The notes under the pieces are model-generated. The model was not told the DNA's origin. It was given only the letters and a program-made list of their open reading frames with translations, and did not search any database. The position numbers were made by a program, and so were the translations under genes. A stretch of 64,000 nt of DNA from Streptomyces vilmorinianum (GTDB taxonomy: Bacteria > Actinomycetota > Actinomycetes > Streptomycetales > Streptomycetaceae), in assembly GCF_005517195.1 (NCBI RefSeq), contig NZ_CP040244.1:5288001-5352000 (forward strand). The letters run 5' to 3'. This document shows positions 35,158 through 42,290 of the stretch, in pieces (the stretch's first letter is position 1; each line of letters starts with the position of its first letter).

Positions 35158-36024
35158 TCAGCGGCAGGTAGTTAGGTTCACGGCCGTCTCTCTGATCAGT
35201 TCGCGGACTAGGAGAAGGGCCTGGTCACACATCTGAAGTACATCTTGTTGAGCGCGGATCTTCTTGAGCGGCTTGGTAGTGCTCTGACTGACGTTCTCCA
35301 TGTCGAGTCGGTGCGCCACATCGTTCCTGGCAGTGAAGAAGCCATCAAGGGCGGTGAACCGAGCCTTCGGGATCTGCTGGTTGGTAATGCCCAGTGAAGA
35401 GCCAGCGCGGTCACGGAGGTCACTGCTGCCTTGGAAGCTTGCCTTCGTCTTGCTCAGGACGTAGAGGTCGAGCAGCGCAGCGCCCGGGTCCTGCTTCTTG
35501 AGCGCCGCCAGGAACTCCTCCTCGACGTTCGACGCTCTGGTCTGCTGGTCGATGAAGATCTCGTACATGCGCCTGGGGGTACCTGGTTGGGCGATCAGCA
35601 CAGGCACCGCGTGGTGAATCAGCGCCTGGACCGTGGCATCCAGACCGGCTGAAGTGAACACGATGGCCGCGCGCAGAAGATCTTGGGCGTCGGAATGCAG
35701 GCGCCCGCGAGTCGTTGTGTTGTTCTGCTGCGCACGGGTCCGTCGGACAAGATGAAGCGTGTCGAAGAGGCCGGAGACGCTGTCGTGGGTGCTCCTCAGC
35801 CGCCACCAGGCAGGTACGACCTCAGTGGCTTTGTAAGGCCGGTTACCCAGGGGAGTGAGTACGAGCCTGGTGAGGTTCCCAGGTTCTTCAGGAGCTTCTG
35901 CGACTGCCTTGGCTACCTCTGCAGTGACCGCGACACTGGGACTCGGCACCATGGCCTGCGCTGCACCAACGGCAGTGCCGGCCTTCGCAACTACCTCTTC
36001 CGGCTCAACGGGTTCAGCACCCAT
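35158..36024 (-). CDS. Hypothetical protein with HEPN-like RNxxxH motif
   Basis: 288 aa from the ATG at 36024, which has GAGGGGG just upstream; a GTG at 36081 would add 19 residues. The first 60 residues are Ala/Val/Glu-rich. The region from about 115 is helical, with LLRAAIVFTSAGLDATVQAL and, near the end, FTALDGFFTARNDVAHRLDM. The R-N-D-V-A-H (R-x4-H with polar second residue) is the catalytic signature of HEPN RNase-like domains found in toxins and defence proteins. GC content and codon bias are lower than in flanking core genes, pointing to recent transfer. No antitoxin gene is obvious beside it. Function is inferred only from the motif. Confidence 0.55.
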   Translation of the reverse strand: MGAEPVEPEEVVAKAGTAVGAAQAMVPSPSVAVTAEVAKAVAEAPEEPGNLTRLVLTPLGNRPYKATEVVPAWWRLRSTHDSVSGLFDTLHLVRRTRAQQNNTTTRGRLHSDAQDLLRAAIVFTSAGLDATVQALIHHAVPVLIAQPGTPRRMYEIFIDQQTRASNVEEEFLAALKKQDPGAALLDLYVLSKTKASFQGSSDLRDRAGSSLGITNQQIPKARFTALDGFFTARNDVAHRLDMENVSQSTTKPLKKIRAQQDVLQMCDQALLLVRELIRETAVNLTTCR

Positions 36025-36170
36025 GGGCCCCCTCACGACGATATCGACCACCTCAGTGAACACCGTCAAGGCTTCCCTCACACCTGCTACTGCTCACCGA
36101 ACCGCGGATTTGCTCGGACAGTGCTCGTGATCACGCGGAATTGCTAACGTGGTCGCGGACCTTACAGGGT

Positions 36171-36545
36171 TCAGAGGATGTGCTCGATGTGCTCGAAGAT
36201 GTCGGCGTCCGTCTCCCGCTGCCACTCGGGGAGGACGTCCCAGTCAGCCACGTAACCCGGCTTCGGGTTCTCGATGTGCTTGTGGATCTGCGCGATCCAG
36301 CACAGCGCGACGAACCGGCCCTTCTGCTCCCGGCTGAGCTTGGCCGTCTGCCCGCCACTCGCCTGGACGAAGCCGCGCACCTGACCGTAGACGGCCGCCG
36401 CGGACTGCCGTTCCCACTCCGGCGTCTGGTCCCACGGCGTGATGTAGCCCGGCTTCGGCTCACCGGGGAAGTGCTTCTTCACCCCGGCGATCCACGCCTC
36501 GCGGAAAATCCGGCCGTCCTCGCTCACGCTGTCGCCCTTCGTCAT
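36171..36545 (-). CDS. Hypothetical protein with an internal repeat
   Basis: 124 aa. The ATG at 36545 shares a base with the stop of the XRE regulator (TGATG), so it is translationally coupled to it. The protein contains two copies of one unit: PKPGYITPWDQTPEWERQSA then AAVYGQVRGF, and PKPGYVADWDVLPEWQRETD then ADIFEHIEHI, separated by a helical linker. Trp, Pro and Gly positions are kept. I do not recognise the family. Coupling suggests it works with or is controlled by the regulator. Confidence 0.6.
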   Translation of the reverse strand: MTKGDSVSEDGRIFREAWIAGVKKHFPGEPKPGYITPWDQTPEWERQSAAAVYGQVRGFVQASGGQTAKLSREQKGRFVALCWIAQIHKHIENPKPGYVADWDVLPEWQRETDADIFEHIEHIL

Positions 36546-37726
36546 CAGACAGTCGCTCCGATCTTCTGGGAGAACCGGCGCAGCCCCGGCATCTCTGGGT
36601 GCATCATCAGTAGCTCCGCCGCGATACCCCGGACCTTCGGCCGGGTCGCCTCCTCCGGCGCGTACGACGCCAGGGCGCGGAGCGCGTGGAACGTCTTCTC
36701 CGGCTCGTCGAGAGCCTGCCAGACCCGGGCGACGTCCATGCACATGCGTCCCCGTCGTTCGGCCGTCGGCAGCCGGCGTGGGTCGAGTTTCTCCGCATAC
36801 ATCAGCGCCTGGTCGTCCTCGCCGAGGGCATGGTGGACGGAGATACGGAAGCCTCGCGTCTGAGCCTCCCCGAACTCCCCAGGGATGTAGAGCCGCTGTG
36901 CAGCCGTCTCGCGCCGCTTCGCCGTCTCCTCGGCCTCGCCGATCAGCTCCATCGCCTGGCCCCGCCAACCGGCCTGCGCGGCGCTGTACGACGCCGTCAG
37001 CATCAGTGTGCCCCGCATGGCGAGTTCATCCGGATGCTGGCCCAACCGTCCGGCCGCTTCCTGGAGATGGTCGATCGCGGCCTGGTAGTCACCGCTCCGG
37101 CGCAGGGAGACGCCCATGGAGTGTGCGGCCTCGCCCATCACGACCGGGTTGCCGGTCAGCTCTGCCTGAGCCCGCGCGCGCTCGGCCGCCACCCAGGCCA
37201 TGCCCTGATAGTTCTTGATCGCGAGCTGTGCCAGCAGGACGTACGCGCGGGCCGCGATGTCGTGGGCTTGCGAGGCGAGGGAGCCGGAGATCAGGGACGG
37301 CAGTGTCCGGCCCAGCTTGCTGTACTGGGCCTCCTGGAACACCGTCCGAGCCTCGACGAGCGCGGAGAAGAGCGCTTCACGCGACGCCGGCCGCGCCTCG
37401 GGCAAGTGGAACAACGACCGCTCCACCAACTCCTTGGGGTCGGCCGCGGCAGCCGTTGCGGGCAGCGCGGCAGCGATTCCGACCCCCAGCCCGAGCGTGA
37501 GCACTTTTCGGCGGTGCACGGCATCCCCTTCAAGTCCGAGGTCAGCAGCAGTCAGCCCCAGGACACCACATAACGCGAGCAGCGTGTCCTCGTCCGGCTG
37601 GATCTTCCCGGTTTCGACCCGCGACAGCCACGAGCCGGAGTATCCGACGGCTCTGCCGACCTCACCTTGCGACAAGCGCTTGGCGTTCCGAGCCTGCCGC
37701 AGCACATCCCCCAGCGAATCGCCCAT
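36545..37726 (-). CDS. XRE-family regulator with TPR-like C-terminal domain
   Basis: 393 aa from the ATG at 37726. N-terminal HTH: LRQARNAKRLSQGEVGRAVG and YSGSWLSRVETGKIQPDEDT, then the typical LGLTAADLGL. A short hydrophobic stretch (about 70-95, LTLGLGVGIAAALPATAAAA) joins to helical TPR-like repeats such as AHSMGVSLRRSGDYQAAIDH and HALGEDDQALMYAEKL. Proteins of this layout are common cluster- and peptide-linked regulators in streptomycetes. It is divergent from the 54-aa peptide and oxygenase genes, so it likely regulates the RiPP block. Start is weakly defined: no Shine-Dalgarno, and a GTG at 37747 is in frame. Confidence 0.8.
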   Translation of the reverse strand: MGDSLGDVLRQARNAKRLSQGEVGRAVGYSGSWLSRVETGKIQPDEDTLLALCGVLGLTAADLGLEGDAVHRRKVLTLGLGVGIAAALPATAAAADPKELVERSLFHLPEARPASREALFSALVEARTVFQEAQYSKLGRTLPSLISGSLASQAHDIAARAYVLLAQLAIKNYQGMAWVAAERARAQAELTGNPVVMGEAAHSMGVSLRRSGDYQAAIDHLQEAAGRLGQHPDELAMRGTLMLTASYSAAQAGWRGQAMELIGEAEETAKRRETAAQRLYIPGEFGEAQTRGFRISVHHALGEDDQALMYAEKLDPRRLPTAERRGRMCMDVARVWQALDEPEKTFHALRALASYAPEEATRPKVRGIAAELLMMHPEMPGLRRFSQKIGATV

Positions 37727-37929
37727 GCACAGAGTGTGCCGATCCACGCACAGACTTTGCAGACCCTCCGTCAGACATAGTCCGAACGGACCTGGCCGCG
37801 TTCACTGTTCACACACCCCCGGAGGTTGAAGGACCCTCCGGGCGGCTCCCCCGAAGCAGCGGGCCGTACCGCGTCCCGTCCGTTCGCCAACGCGGCCCGC
37901 TGCTGCCCACCCCGACCGAGGAGAAGCCG
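37727..37929. promoter_or_regulatory. Divergent control region of the candidate RiPP cluster
   Basis: About 200 bases between the XRE gene and the first peptide ORF. Next to the XRE start is GCACAGAGTGTGC (GCACA and TGTGC arms), followed by a second GCACAGA nearby, a possible operator for autoregulation. Further right are two stem-loops: CCGGAGG/CCTCCGG (37819-37825, 37834-37840) and an 11-bp stem GCAGCGGGCCG (37856-37866) with complement at 37893-37903, in the likely leader of the peptide mRNA. Confidence 0.45.
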
Positions 37930-38094
37930 ATGACCGCGCCCCTCCCTCACCGCTCGCCGGACTCCGGCACCGAGGGCGAGCCCCAGCCGTACGGCGTCCC
38001 GAGCCGCGACCTGGTGGCCCGCGCCGAGGCCGGATGGGAGAGGTTCCTGGCCGCCGCCGAAGGCGAGCAGCCGGAGACCGATTCCAGTCAGTGA
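37930..38094 (+). CDS. 54-aa peptide, possible RiPP precursor or accessory peptide
   Basis: Short ORF with a good ribosome site (GAGGAGAAGCCG before ATG). The peptide is MTAPLPHRSPDSGTEGEPQP followed by YGVPSRDLVARAEAGWERFL and an acidic tail AAAEGEQPETDSSQ. It has no Cys and no membrane segment. The Arg/Glu amphipathic stretch RDLVARAEAGWERFLAAAE could be a recognition helix. It opens the + strand gene set, 78 bases before the first oxygenase, so it may be a second substrate or a small partner protein. Unrecognised otherwise. Confidence 0.55.
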   Translation: MTAPLPHRSPDSGTEGEPQPYGVPSRDLVARAEAGWERFLAAAEGEQPETDSSQ

Positions 38095-38172
38095 CGGTCG
38101 CCGGCTTCCCCGAGGTATCGCACGGCTGAGCGTTTCCGCACCCTCCATGACCTCTCGCACAAGGAGCCCTTC

Positions 38173-38808
38173 ATGGACACCGGTCACTCCATCGCACAGC
38201 TTCCCGCCCGAGCCGCGTGGGACGAGAAGGGCACCGTCGTGGTGCCGGACGTCCTGGAGCGCGGTCGCTTCGAGGCCATCGTGTCCGAGGCGAACGAGCG
38301 CGTCGGGCTCGCCACGGCGCACGTCCACGACCACACCGCCGCGCACCGGGACGGCTCCTTCGCCACCCCCGTGCACTGCGCCTTCATCCCGCCCGGCCCC
38401 GTCCTGGAGGGCCTGGCCTACGACAAGAGCCTGTTGGCCGCGCTGCGTAAGGCCACCGGCATCCCGCGTCTCATCCCACGCGGCGGGGCCGTCGTCCTGT
38501 ACGAGGAGGGCGACTTCCAGGGCATCCACACCGACTCGGTGAAGTCCACCGTGACCGTGGCCATCGCCCTCACCGAGGACCTGCCCCCGATGGGCTGGGC
38601 CCCGCACCTGCACAACGCCCACCCCGACCACCTCGGCGAGGTCGTCACCGAGCGCGGGATATTCCCCTACGGCGAGGGCTTCACGACCCTGGAACACCCC
38701 TACGGCGACGGGAGCGTATGCGCCTTCGCCGGGTACGCGGTACCGCACTGGCGGCCGCGTCAGCCCGCGCGGGGGATGCTCGCCACGATGTCCTTCATGG
38801 ACCTGTGA
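38173..38808 (+). CDS. 2-oxoglutarate/Fe(II)-dependent oxygenase-like protein 1
   Basis: 211 aa, ATG preceded by AAGGAG. The pattern of a double-stranded beta-helix oxygenase is visible: GAVVLYEEGDFQGIHTDSVK gives iron ligands His119 and Asp121; the distal part AFAGYAVPHWRPRQPARG supplies His192, and Arg200 is placed to bind the 2-oxoglutarate carboxylate. The segment PPMGWAPHL is shared with the next gene (MGWLPNL), so the two are paralogues. Its stop overlaps the next start (TGATG). Likely role: hydroxylation of the cluster peptide; this is inferred from context and from the use of such oxygenases on RiPPs. Confidence 0.72.
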   Translation: MDTGHSIAQLPARAAWDEKGTVVVPDVLERGRFEAIVSEANERVGLATAHVHDHTAAHRDGSFATPVHCAFIPPGPVLEGLAYDKSLLAALRKATGIPRLIPRGGAVVLYEEGDFQGIHTDSVKSTVTVAIALTEDLPPMGWAPHLHNAHPDHLGEVVTERGIFPYGEGFTTLEHPYGDGSVCAFAGYAVPHWRPRQPARGMLATMSFMDL

Positions 38809-39428
38809 TGGGGACCGCGCTGCGTCAGACGTGGCTCGCCGAGGGCCGCGCGGACGTCCCGCCGGACGCCATCGCTTCCTCTTTGTGGGAGGAGATCGCG
38901 CAGGAGTCCGAGCAGTGCGAGCCGCACTCCGTGGTCCGCCACAACCAGCGGCCCGGCCTGCTGCCGATGCGGGACGGCTCGATCACCTCCCCTCAGCGCT
39001 GCCGCGTCCACCCCGGCGGCCCGGCGCTCAGCTCCCTGGCCATGTCCAAGGAACTCGCCGAGGTCGCCGGCGAGGCGACCGGCCGGGCGAAGATGACGCC
39101 GATCCGCTTCGGGTTCAAGTTCTACGCGCCCGGCGACTACATGCACGTCCACCGCGACGACGGGAAATGCGAGATCACGTTCTCGTGCGGCCTCACCCCC
39201 GGACTCGGCGCGATGGGCTGGCTTCCCAACCTGCGCTGGCTGACCACCGAGCAGGTCGCCGAGCGCCTCACGGACACCCCATACCCCGGCGGTGGCGAGG
39301 AGTTCCCCATCCACCACCGCGTCCTCACCGGATTCGACGGAAGCCGAATCCCCCACTGGCGTACCCCGCTCGACTCCCAGTCGCGCGAGGTACTGATCAC
39401 CATCTGCTTCACCGACCTCACGGTGTAG
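38808..39428 (+). CDS. 2-oxoglutarate/Fe(II)-dependent oxygenase-like protein 2
   Basis: 206 aa, coupled to the preceding paralogue by TGATG. FKFYAPGDYMHVHRDDGK gives His115 and Asp117; GFDGSRIPHWRTPLDSQSRE gives His183 and Arg193. Fold order and spacing match the first oxygenase, but overall identity is low, so each probably has its own target residue. An N-terminal stretch with CEPHSVVRHNQRPG and SPQRCRVHPGG differs between the two. It ends 27 bases before the 52-aa precursor candidate, and all these genes read the same way. Confidence 0.72.
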   Translation: MGTALRQTWLAEGRADVPPDAIASSLWEEIAQESEQCEPHSVVRHNQRPGLLPMRDGSITSPQRCRVHPGGPALSSLAMSKELAEVAGEATGRAKMTPIRFGFKFYAPGDYMHVHRDDGKCEITFSCGLTPGLGAMGWLPNLRWLTTEQVAERLTDTPYPGGGEEFPIHHRVLTGFDGSRIPHWRTPLDSQSREVLITICFTDLTV

Positions 39429-39455
39429 CAGCAGCCCATTCGACAAGGAGCACCG

Positions 39456-39614
39456 ATGTCCAAGATCGAAGCCATCGCCAAGGCAGTGGACCCGGCCGAG
39501 TTCGTGGCCGAGCTGCACGCCGAGGGCAACCTTCCGCAGAACACCGGCGGCGACCCGGCCGTGCCGGACTCCGCCTTCCCCGACACCCACACCTACGAGC
39601 ACCCCGCCGTCTGA
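39456..39614 (+). CDS. 52-aa candidate RiPP precursor peptide
   Basis: Strong ribosome site AAGGAG five bases before ATG. Leader-like part: MSKIEAIAKAVDPAEFVAEL with HAEGNLPQNTGG; the helix DPAEFVAELHAE fits a recognition sequence. After Gly31-Gly32 the rest is DPAVPDSAFPDTHTYEHPAV, 20 residues with Asp33/38/43, Pro34/37/42/50, His45/49, one Ser, two Thr and no Cys. Pro-Asp occurs twice, five residues apart. Placed directly before ycaO and followed by a strong intercistronic hairpin, a layout typical of precursor genes. Lack of Cys argues against thiazolines. Exact leader/core border is a guess. Confidence 0.7.
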   Translation: MSKIEAIAKAVDPAEFVAELHAEGNLPQNTGGDPAVPDSAFPDTHTYEHPAV

Positions 39615-39633
39615 CCCTCAGCCGGCCCTGAGC

Positions 39634-39685
39634 GCGCCCGGTCGCCGGAGGCTCCCCTTCCTGGGACAGCCCGGCGGCCGGGCGC
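39634..39685 (+). other. Intercistronic stem-loop between precursor and ycaO
   Basis: 15-bp stem: left arm GCGCCCGGTCGCCGG (39634-39648), right arm CCGGCGGCCGGGCGC (39671-39685), with one G-U pair and a 22-base loop, in the 94-base gap between the peptide stop and the YcaO start. Such an element can cause partial termination or stabilise the upstream mRNA, so that precursor is made in excess of the enzymes. Confidence 0.7.
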
Positions 39686-39708
39686 CGTCGTTACGCAGGA
39701 GGCGAACC

Positions 39709-40884
39709 ATGCACAAGACATACTTCGACGGCACACACCGCACCCGTCCTCCGTCCGACACCTGGAAGGCGATCCAGCCGCTTCTCGACAGCTTCGGGAT
39801 CACCCGGGTCGCCGACGTCACGGGCCTGGACGACATCGGCATCCCCGTGACCATGGCCGTCCGCCCGCTCGCCCGCACCCTGTCCGTCGCCCAGGGCAAG
39901 GGCGTCACCCTCGACGCCGCCCGCGTCTCCGGCGCCATGGAGGCGATCGAGGCATGGCACGGCGAGCGTTCCCTCCCGCCCGTCTCGGTGCGACACACCC
40001 CGGCCTTTGAGATGGGCCTGCCGTACCCGGTCACCGCGCTGGAGCAGCACCCCGGGAGCCTGCTCACCCACCGCACCCGGCTGGACTGGATCACCGGCCG
40101 CTCCGCCGTGAACAACAGCCCGGTGCCCGTCCCCGTCGCGGCGGTGAAGATCGGCAGGGAGACACACATCGACTGGCGGATGCACCTGCCCAGCGCCTCG
40201 ACCAACGGCCTCGCTTCCGGCAACACCCGGTCCGAGGCGACGGTTCACGCCTTGTATGAGGTCATCGAGCGCGACGCCATCAGCGACCTCAACGACACCC
40301 CGCGCGCCGAGGACGCACAGCTTCTCGACCCGTGGAGCATCGACGACTCGCATTGCTCCGCGCTCCTCGGCCGGCTCCTCTCCGCCGCGGCCTGGTTCGA
40401 GCTGTGGCACCTGCCCACCCGCTTCGGCGTCCCCGTGATGGCCTGCTTCCTCTGGCGCGAAGATCAGCCCACCGTCCTCGTCAGCGGCTCCGGCGCCCAC
40501 CTGGACCCGAGCGTCGCCCTGTCCAGGGCGATCACCGAAGCGGCCCAAACACGGCTGACCCTGATCACCGGAAGCCGCGACGACACACACCCCGTCGTCT
40601 ACCGCCCCGGCACACACCAAGGCCCCGCCCCGGCCACCGCCCGCTGCACCCCGTGGGAGCACATCACCCGCAGGTACAGCGCGACGTTCCCCACGCACCA
40701 GGCCGAGGCCGCCTACCTGGCGTCCGTGATCACCGCGAGGGTCGGCGCCGCTCCGGTCGTCGTGGACCTGACCACGGGGCGGTACGAGCGCGAGGAGTTC
40801 GCCGTGGTCAAGGTCTGCGCACCGCACCTGCGCTACAGCTCCCGCCACACCATCCCCCGCCCGCGCCCGGAGGCATCCGCATGA
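39709..40884 (+). CDS. YcaO-domain peptide-modifying enzyme
   Basis: 391 aa, ATG after AGGAGG. YcaO proteins activate backbone amides with ATP to form azolines, macroamidines or thioamides. Seen here: ATP-site elements GKGVTLDAARVSGAMEAIEA, then SASTNGLASGNTRSEATVHA and LYEVIERDAISDLN, the hallmark NG...G...EA...ERDA run, and later HLDPSVALSRAITEAAQTRL. The C-terminus carries PRPRPEASA, a PxPxP form that in azoline-forming YcaOs helps catalysis. Its stop overlaps the TfuA-like start by four bases (ATGA). Together with TfuA the expected chemistry is thioamidation, but azoline formation on Ser/Thr is possible. Confidence 0.9.
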   Translation: MHKTYFDGTHRTRPPSDTWKAIQPLLDSFGITRVADVTGLDDIGIPVTMAVRPLARTLSVAQGKGVTLDAARVSGAMEAIEAWHGERSLPPVSVRHTPAFEMGLPYPVTALEQHPGSLLTHRTRLDWITGRSAVNNSPVPVPVAAVKIGRETHIDWRMHLPSASTNGLASGNTRSEATVHALYEVIERDAISDLNDTPRAEDAQLLDPWSIDDSHCSALLGRLLSAAAWFELWHLPTRFGVPVMACFLWREDQPTVLVSGSGAHLDPSVALSRAITEAAQTRLTLITGSRDDTHPVVYRPGTHQGPAPATARCTPWEHITRRYSATFPTHQAEAAYLASVITARVGAAPVVVDLTTGRYEREEFAVVKVCAPHLRYSSRHTIPRPRPEASA

Positions 40885-42245
40885 CCGTCCACGTCTTCGC
40901 CGGCCCCACCATCGGCGCCAACCGCATCCGCAGACTCGCACCCCATGCGGCCCTGCACCCGCCGGTCAAGCACGGCGATCTGCTCCGTCTCGCGCTCGGC
41001 CCCGGCGACGTCGCGCTGATCATCGACGGCGTCTGGCACCAGAGCGCCCCCGTCCGGCACAAGGAGATCCTCGCCCTCCTGGCCGACGGCGTCACCGTCG
41101 TCGGCGCCGCCAGCATGGGAGCCCTCCGGGCCGCCGAACTCGCCCCGTACGGGATGGTCGGCGTGGGCAGGATCTTCGAGGACTTCCACGCCGGCCGCCT
41201 GGACGCCGATGACGAGGTCGCCGTCCTGCACACCCCCGAAGGCGAGCAGCTCTCCGAAGCCCTCGTGAACATCCGCACGGCCCTCAACCGTGCCGTCATA
41301 GACGAGAAGCTCAGCAGCTACGACGCCCTGTCCCTCCTGGACCTGGCACGCGCTCTCCCCTACACCCGCCGAACATGGCAGGCCCTCGGCCGCGTCGCGC
41401 GCGAAGCGGACCTGGACAAGCCCTTCACCGCGTTGAACGAGTGGCGAAGCACCCACTCGTACGACGCCAAACGCGAGGACGCCGAGGAGGCGCTGGCCCT
41501 GGTAGCGGCAGGCCTTCCGGTCCCGTCGGGCTCTGAGGCATGGCGCGACGAACTGTGGAGGACCAGCTTCGTCCGGTACTGGACGGCTACCTTCCGCCCC
41601 ACCGCGACCGGCATCGAGCTGCCGTTCCTCTCGCTCCTCCAGCATCAGCAGATCTACGACCCCGGATTCCCGGCCCGATGGCGAGCGCGGGTCCTGAGCC
41701 GGATCACGGGACTTGCCGCCACCGCGCCCGGCGCGCAGATGGAGGCCGCAGCGATCAAGGCGGCCTTCGCCGACGGCGTGGCCCTCGCCGCCTTGGCACC
41801 CGAACAGAAAGCCTTCTGGCTCACGCCCGGCGAGGTCCAGTCCCTGCCCCAGCACGAAGCGCTGCTGCGGATCATGGTGCGCTCGGCCCGCCTCGACGGA
41901 GCATGGGACGCGTGGCCGGCCAGCCGCGCCGAGGCCGGTGAGCTGCTCGAGGCACCCGTGCAGACCGCTGAACACGTGGCCGTCGCGTGCCAAATCAACA
42001 CGGCGGTCGCGGCCGACAACCCCCGGCACACCACCGCGCACCTGGACCCCGAGCGCGTCGCCCGGCATCTCCTTGTCAGCTGGGGCCTGGATCACCACGC
42101 GGCACCGGCGAGCCGGGACGCCGCCGCCCGAGACCGAGCGTTCCGCGACTTCGCCGGAGCCGTCGAGGTCGACCGCGCGTTCTACCTCGGGGCACGAGTA
42201 AGGACCGCGTCACCAGCCACGATCGACATCGAACCTCTGATTTGA
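40881..42245 (+). CDS. TfuA-like protein
   Basis: 454 aa. The N-terminal TfuA domain (about 1-130) reads VHVFAGPTIGANRIRRLAPH, GDVALIIDGVWHQSAPVRHK, GVTVVGAASMGALRAAELAP, YGMVGVGRIFEDFHAGRLDADDE (quoted in part: GVGRIFEDFHAGRLDADDE). A long helical C-terminal region follows, seen also in other actinobacterial TfuA proteins. TfuA partners YcaO in thioamide RiPP pathways such as thioviridamide and in methanogen McrA thioglycine formation, where it is thought to help deliver sulfide. ATGA coupling to ycaO indicates they act as a pair. No sulfurtransferase gene is in this cluster, so sulfur would come from cellular sources. Confidence 0.88.
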   Translation: MTVHVFAGPTIGANRIRRLAPHAALHPPVKHGDLLRLALGPGDVALIIDGVWHQSAPVRHKEILALLADGVTVVGAASMGALRAAELAPYGMVGVGRIFEDFHAGRLDADDEVAVLHTPEGEQLSEALVNIRTALNRAVIDEKLSSYDALSLLDLARALPYTRRTWQALGRVAREADLDKPFTALNEWRSTHSYDAKREDAEEALALVAAGLPVPSGSEAWRDELWRTSFVRYWTATFRPTATGIELPFLSLLQHQQIYDPGFPARWRARVLSRITGLAATAPGAQMEAAAIKAAFADGVALAALAPEQKAFWLTPGEVQSLPQHEALLRIMVRSARLDGAWDAWPASRAEAGELLEAPVQTAEHVAVACQINTAVAADNPRHTTAHLDPERVARHLLVSWGLDHHAAPASRDAAARDRAFRDFAGAVEVDRAFYLGARVRTASPATIDIEPLI

Positions 42246-42290
42246 ATCAAATAGCGCTGGCGCGCAGCGTGTTGGCAAGACGATGGGGGC

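Noticed and set aside
39709..42245. YcaO-TfuA cluster as a standard thioviridamide-type cluster
   Set aside because: No phosphotransferase/lyase or flavin decarboxylase genes and no Cys- or Ser-rich core with C-terminal Cys in the candidate peptide.
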